A stretch of DNA of 10,806 nucleotides. It comes from Phycisphaerae bacterium (GTDB lineage Bacteria > Planctomycetota > Phycisphaerae > Sedimentisphaerales > SM23-30). Shown one piece after another: positions 7,656 through 10,806 of the stretch (positions are counted from its first letter, which is position 1; every line of letters begins with the position of its first letter). The position numbers and the translations under genes were made by a program. The DNA is taken from the NCBI GenBank assembly GCA_021736565.1, contig JAIPFO010000090.1:1-10806 (forward strand), in the 5' to 3' direction. Under the pieces are notes generated by a model, which was not told the DNA's origin, did not search any database, and was given only the letters and a program-made list of their open reading frames with translations.

Positions 7656-7719
7656 CCGATTCAATTCTCCATTTCTGTTGTTCGTAAAGGTTTTAAAATA
7701 GATGATTCCTACACTTATT

Positions 7720-7736
7720 GTCGGATTTTCTCCGAC
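7720..7736. repeat. Short perfect hairpin upstream of the PilZ-like gene
   Basis: GTCGGA and TCCGAC form a perfect 6-bp stem with a 5-nt loop, about 65 nt upstream of the PilZ-like start. No T-run follows on either strand. It could be an operator or a leader hairpin. Confidence 0.35.
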
Positions 7737-7857
7737 GCGAATTAATCAAATTTAAAAAAACCTGAGAGGATGTGGAAAATGGAGCCGCTTCAATAAGGTG
7801 TGCTGGTTTCGATCGCGCGCAATGTAACGCGATAAATCCAGGGACTTACATGTCAGC

Positions 7858-7908
7858 CCGTTAAACGGGTGAATTGAATGGGGATGATTATAAAAACCGG
7901 TTTAACGG
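7858..7908. repeat. 12-bp inverted repeat downstream of the HDOD gene
   Basis: Arms CCGTTAAACGGG (7858-7869) and CCGGTTTAACGG (7897-7908) pair at 11 of 12 positions around a 27-nt loop. The left arm also overlaps its own dyad, CCCGTT-A-AACGGG. The structure begins 9 bp after the HDOD stop in the direction of transcription. A T-rich stretch (TTTTTATAATC) follows the inner arm on the minus strand, so a weak terminator is conceivable. A protein-binding site is the alternative. Confidence 0.45.
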
Positions 7909-7916
7909 TAGAATGG

Positions 7917-8765
7917 CTATTCGATCAGTGTTCGTACGACATCGAGTTCTTCTTCAATCTTTTCGGTGACTTTCTGGATCTGTTCAGGGGTGATGTCCAG
8001 TTCTTCGAGCAAGGCGTCGTTGGGTTTTTTTTGTTCGATGTCTTTTATGAGGCCAAAGCCTGCTTTACAGCAAAGGTAGTCCGACATATGGGTTACGACC
8101 GCCAGGAGGCGATTTTCGGGGGTGAGTTCTTCGGGATTGTGATGGAATCCTGTGACATATTGGAAGGAGCGTGGGAATTTCCATTTTTCGGCCAGTGCCG
8201 CCCCGATGGCTTGATGGGTTGTGCCGTAAACGGCTTCTTCGGCATTGCAGAATGGAACGCCGGCCTTCACCTGGTTGACCAGTTCAGGGATAGACTCTGA
8301 CTTACACTGCATGACCGCCACCAGTCCGATATCATGAATGAGCCCTGCCAGGAACGCTTCATCGGGTAAGGCCAGGCCAATTTCTGAGGTGAGTAGTTTA
8401 TTGGTCGCACCGACCGCGACACTGTGTGTCCAAAGTTCTTTTCCGGTAAAGTCATCGCAGGTTGGCTTGGTATTGAACATTTTGCTTAGTGACGCTGCGA
8501 TGGCGATATTTTTAACCGCATTGAGTCCCAGCAACATGATGGCCCGGTCGATACTGCCAATTTGTCCCGGCAGGCCGTAAAAGGCTGAATTAACAACGCG
8601 CAAGACCCTGGAGGATAATGCCGGATCATTTCGTACGATTTTATGTAAATCGTGGGCGGTACTCTTAGGGTCTTGTACCACCTGAATGATCTGGATAGTG
8701 ACTTCCGGTAAGGTTGCGATCTCTATGGTTTGATTGGCGATTTCAAATGCCGTTGCGTCTGCCAT
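7917..8765 (-). CDS. HDOD domain signalling protein
   Basis: 282 residues, ATG start at 8765 preceded by AAGGG with a 9-nt spacer. Nearly the whole protein is one HDOD domain: TLPEVTIQIIQVVQDP near the start, DPALSSRVLRVVNSAFYG (47-64), the IDRAIMLLGLNAV helix (72-84) and GLIHDIG (141-147). HDOD proteins are regulators, often linked to second-messenger or stress signalling, and most are thought not to be enzymes. Here histidine and aspartate residues at positions typical of HD metal sites remain: H114, H144-D145, H184, H208-H209, D229. The last 25 residues form an acidic helix. The gene lies between neuC and the PilZ-like gene on the same strand. The HDOD call is secure; its target is not predictable from the sequence. 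Confidence 0.88.
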   Translation of the reverse strand: MADATAFEIANQTIEIATLPEVTIQIIQVVQDPKSTAHDLHKIVRNDPALSSRVLRVVNSAFYGLPGQIGSIDRAIMLLGLNAVKNIAIAASLSKMFNTKPTCDDFTGKELWTHSVAVGATNKLLTSEIGLALPDEAFLAGLIHDIGLVAVMQCKSESIPELVNQVKAGVPFCNAEEAVYGTTHQAIGAALAEKWKFPRSFQYVTGFHHNPEELTPENRLLAVVTHMSDYLCCKAGFGLIKDIEQKKPNDALLEELDITPEQIQKVTEKIEEELDVVRTLIE

Positions 8766-8821
8766 CGTTGTTTACCCTTTCATTTCAGGTAGATGCTGTA
8801 TTTTTGGCGAAATACAAATTC

Positions 8822-8911
8822 GACACCCGCGTGCTAAGTGTTTTTGAAGTCTATTTTCGGGATCTTAGAAGAAGCTATAAGATACAGGAGTGGACTTTTG
8901 ACACGTGGGTC
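8822..8911 (-). repeat. Dispersed ~90-bp element, copy 4
   Basis: Exactly 90 bp, with ends GACACCCGCGTG and GGACTTTTGACACGTGGGTC. In gene sense it starts 5 nt after the neuC TAA and ends 56 nt before the HDOD start, so it fills most of the gap between these genes. In the shared reading phase it gives KNT near the end and one in-frame stop (codon 26). An internal hairpin, ATCTTA with TAAGAT, lies in its middle. Confidence 0.7.
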
Positions 8912-8916
8912 AAGTT

Positions 8917-10062
8917 TTAATATGAGATTATCTTTCGCTTGAGCCTTTGGTCTAATTTGACTCGTGATAATATATTCGCAATTTTTTTGCCGCTATGTCC
9001 ATCCCCATAAATTGTACATGGCTTTCGGCCCGTACGTTTCCGGTTCAGGATGCTTTGAACGGCGGTTGACACATTTTTTGTTCCGTAATCCACATCGATT
9101 ACATTTTTGCCACGTTCTCGCCCCAACTGTCGGGGCTTGACGTTAACTACATCGACATTTAATCTTCCGGCCTCAATTATTCCACTGGAACTATTTCCTA
9201 TTAGCATTCGGCTATGCTTGAGCAATCCCATATAAATCCCTCGGGGTACATGGGTTAACAGAGGCCAATTTTTCTTGGTACAATAGTGCCTGGCCGCCTG
9301 GATGATGCCCGAATAGCCCGGGTCGCAATTAGGATATAACACTATTATTTTCAAGTGTTTACGGTCAGATCCTCGCAGGGTTTGTGTCATTCGTCTTTCT
9401 TCCAGAAGGGGGGTGCCGCCGGCGGGATGTTGTAAAATAATCGCATAATCCTCGCGAACGTCAAAACCGGCCCACTGGTTTAATTCTGAAATATTCTTGC
9501 AAATTGTCGCAGAAAAATTATCCAGCGCGGGCGACCCGGTCCGATAAACACGCCAGGGATCCTCCCCCATGCGAATCAATCGCTCTTTGGCGCCCTTTGA
9601 TGCTGCGAAATGGAGGTGGGCGAGTTTACTGATCGCATGGCGATACGCATCGTCTTGAATGCCCTGAGCGATGTCGCCGCCGTGGATATGGGCCAGGGGG
9701 ATTTGGCTGGCCGTTGCGGCGCTGGCGGCGGCAAAGGTCTCCAGTCGGTCACCCATGACCAGTACCATGTCGCTTTCCAACCGGGCATATTCGTTTGTGA
9801 GCCCGGTGATGGCCCGCCCCAGCCCCCGGCTCTGTTCGATCATGTCATCCTTTTGGCTTTGAAGGCGAATCTTGCCGTCAATACGCCACCCATCGGCCTG
9901 GATATCTTTAACCGTATAGCCAAACTTCCGCAACAGGTGCATTCCCGTTACGATTAACTGCAGGTCGAGTTTTTCGTGTTGGTTGATCGCCTCGAGTACC
10001 GGGCGAAATATCCCATATTCCGCGCGTGTGCCCGTTACAACCGCAATTCGTCGTTTTGCCAT
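8917..10062 (-). CDS. neuC: UDP-N-acetylglucosamine 2-epimerase, hydrolysing (NeuC/LegG type)
   Basis: 381 residues. It is predicted to convert UDP-GlcNAc (or a related UDP-sugar) to free ManNAc plus UDP, the first step toward sialic acid or related nonulosonic acids of surface glycans; it is cytoplasmic. The GT-B-like epimerase family is clear: VVTGTRAEYG near the start, MGDRLE (103-108), HIHGGD (125-130), QDDAYRHAISKLAHLHF (136-152), QHP (211-213) and IGNSSSGIIEAG (288-299), which holds UDP-binding residues. Length fits the family. ATG at 10062 gives the usual short lead into the first beta strand. The open frame continues upstream to a TTG at 10140, but that extension is encoded by repeat copy 5 and is probably not translated. 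NeuC and LegG cannot be told apart from sequence alone here. Confidence 0.88.
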   Translation of the reverse strand: MAKRRIAVVTGTRAEYGIFRPVLEAINQHEKLDLQLIVTGMHLLRKFGYTVKDIQADGWRIDGKIRLQSQKDDMIEQSRGLGRAITGLTNEYARLESDMVLVMGDRLETFAAASAATASQIPLAHIHGGDIAQGIQDDAYRHAISKLAHLHFAASKGAKERLIRMGEDPWRVYRTGSPALDNFSATICKNISELNQWAGFDVREDYAIILQHPAGGTPLLEERRMTQTLRGSDRKHLKIIVLYPNCDPGYSGIIQAARHYCTKKNWPLLTHVPRGIYMGLLKHSRMLIGNSSSGIIEAGRLNVDVVNVKPRQLGRERGKNVIDVDYGTKNVSTAVQSILNRKRTGRKPCTIYGDGHSGKKIANILSRVKLDQRLKRKIISY

Positions 10063-10086
10063 GTTTTGTGATCTCAAATCAAAATA

Positions 10087-10176
10087 GACGCTAGCGTCAT
10101 AAGTATTTTTTGTGCCCTTTTTCCGCATCTTAAAGTTCAATATGAAATACTCAAATCACCTTTTAATGCGGGAGTC
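10087..10176 (-). repeat. Dispersed ~90-bp element, copy 5
   Basis: Exactly 90 bp. The left end GACGCTAGCGTC is a perfect 12-bp palindrome and the right end is CACCTTTTAATGCGGGAGTC. In gene sense it begins 7 nt after the TAG of the TIM-barrel gene and ends 24 nt before the neuC ATG, filling almost the whole gap. Its last 24 codons are open and in frame with neuC (GTKNTYDASV), which makes neuC look N-terminally extended; codon 7 is a stop. Confidence 0.75.
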
Positions 10177-10183
10177 AATATAT

Positions 10184-10806
10184 CTATTCTTCGATTATTA
10201 CTACGCCACCGATTGGGTTCCCGCGAAATTCTGCCAGAATTTCCTGCCAGCGTGCTTCCGTTTTCTCACGATTATTGTCGACCATAGCGATTCTTACAGC
10301 GGTTATGTGCCGTCCCAGTATCTCAAGCCAGTCTTTTGCACTGCCCAGGTTTTCGGCGTGCAGCGGATTGAAACAGACCCCAAGGAATGGATTGTTCAGT
10401 TCATTGAGCATGTCCCGTAGTTCCAGGGGCGATTGAAGTATGCCTCCGGCTGGATTTTCAATGGCAAGGGTGACTCCGAGTATTTCGGCTGTCTCAACGA
10501 GTTTTTCCAGGGCAAAGAACAGGTTGTTCATGGCGAGTTCATACGATTGCACCTGAAGATTTCCTGGTTGGCTTTTTACATGGGCTCGAACTACGACGAT
10601 GGGGGGTGCTGGTGTAGGATCAGGGTTGATCGGGTATGCCCCGGCAAATTCCAAAAGTTCACGGAAAAATCCAATGGCTTCCTGTCGTTGGGAATTTTTG
10701 CCACACGCCAGGTCAAACAAGTTATACTTTTCAGTGGTCACTGAGCCGACAAGCACACCATCAAGCCATGCCTCAGGAATCGCCTCATCTCCAGCCAGAA
10801 ATTCCA
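10184..10806 (-). CDS. Xylose-isomerase-like TIM-barrel protein, C-terminal part (runs off right edge)
   Basis: The frame is open to the right edge, so the N-terminus and true start are outside the window; about 207 residues are visible. The pattern is that of AP-endonuclease-2/xylose-isomerase-like sugar phosphate isomerases: RQEAIGFFRELLEFAG, a helix with LVETAEILGVTLAIENP, then LGVCFNPLHAENLG and AVRIAMVD, ending in GGVVIIEE. In the family, barrel strands usually supply Glu, Asp, His and Glu to bind a divalent metal. Here the Glu of AIENP (codon at 10457-10459) and the terminal Glu are kept, but the usual Asp of the D-x-G/P-H segment is Asn (codon at 10367-10369) and the usual His of the next strand appears as Arg. 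Activity may be altered. Position just upstream of neuC suggests a role in sugar metabolism, but the substrate is unknown. Confidence 0.7.
   Translation of the reverse strand, partial: EFLAGDEAIPEAWLDGVLVGSVTTEKYNLFDLACGKNSQRQEAIGFFRELLEFAGAYPINPDPTPAPPIVVVRAHVKSQPGNLQVQSYELAMNNLFFALEKLVETAEILGVTLAIENPAGGILQSPLELRDMLNELNNPFLGVCFNPLHAENLGSAKDWLEILGRHITAVRIAMVDNNREKTEARWQEILAEFRGNPIGGVVIIEE

Noticed and set aside
7656..7916. Cyclic di-GMP riboswitch ahead of the PilZ-like gene
   Set aside because: I looked for the conserved GEMM-type core and did not see it; only short hairpins are present.
1005..10176. Dispersed elements as integron attC sites or a CRISPR array
   Set aside because: Copies lie kilobases apart with genes on both strands, no integrase is seen, and they lack the GTTRRRY/RYYYAAC core pair. 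There is no spacer array.

Overview
The window most likely comes from a member of the Planctomycetota, possibly a Phycisphaerae-like lineage. The main evidence is a 1261-residue putative exported protein whose N-terminus carries a 'LEPR-XLL'-type motif (LEKLDSRLLLSA). This motif is characteristic of large planctomycete surface or secreted proteins. Genes are sparse and intergenic regions long.

Layout, left to right. (1) Positions 1-441, minus strand: the N-terminal 147 residues of a GHKL-like ATPase, cut by the window edge. (2) 442-1004: no gene, but a good sigma70-type promoter on the minus strand and a nested inverted repeat in what would be the leader of that gene. (3) 1093-3012, minus: a membrane-anchored YiiX-type permuted papain-like cysteine hydrolase. 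(4) 3013-3520: a divergent regulatory region. (5) 3521-7306, plus: a large metzincin-like metalloprotease followed by a PPC domain, ASH-like (choice-of-anchor) domains and a beta-rich C-terminus. (6) 7308-7655, minus: a PilZ-like protein, ending 1 bp from the metalloprotease stop. (7) 7917-8765, minus: an HDOD signalling protein. (8) 8917-10062, minus: a NeuC-type hydrolysing UDP-N-acetylglucosamine 2-epimerase. (9) 10184 to the right edge, minus: a xylose-isomerase-like TIM-barrel protein, 5' end outside the window. Genes 6-9 are co-directional and could form one long transcription unit joining surface-sugar synthesis and signalling genes, but the 120-260 bp gaps leave this open.

The most unusual content is a dispersed repeat family that is not a gene. 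Five copies, 83-90 bp long and all in the same orientation, lie at 1005-1087, 2887-2976, 3318-3404, 8822-8911 and 10087-10176. Their ends are imperfect inverted repeats (GACGCC.GCGTC at one end, GACACCCACGTC read inward from the other). Three copies begin 5-7 bp after the stop codon of a minus-strand gene and fill the gap to the next gene. One copy is inside the coding sequence of the membrane hydrolase and is translated as a 30-residue stretch ahead of its first membrane segment. Three copies are exactly 90 bp and one is 87 bp, so four of five keep a multiple of three. This resembles the Rickettsia palindromic elements in behaviour, although no sequence relationship is claimed.
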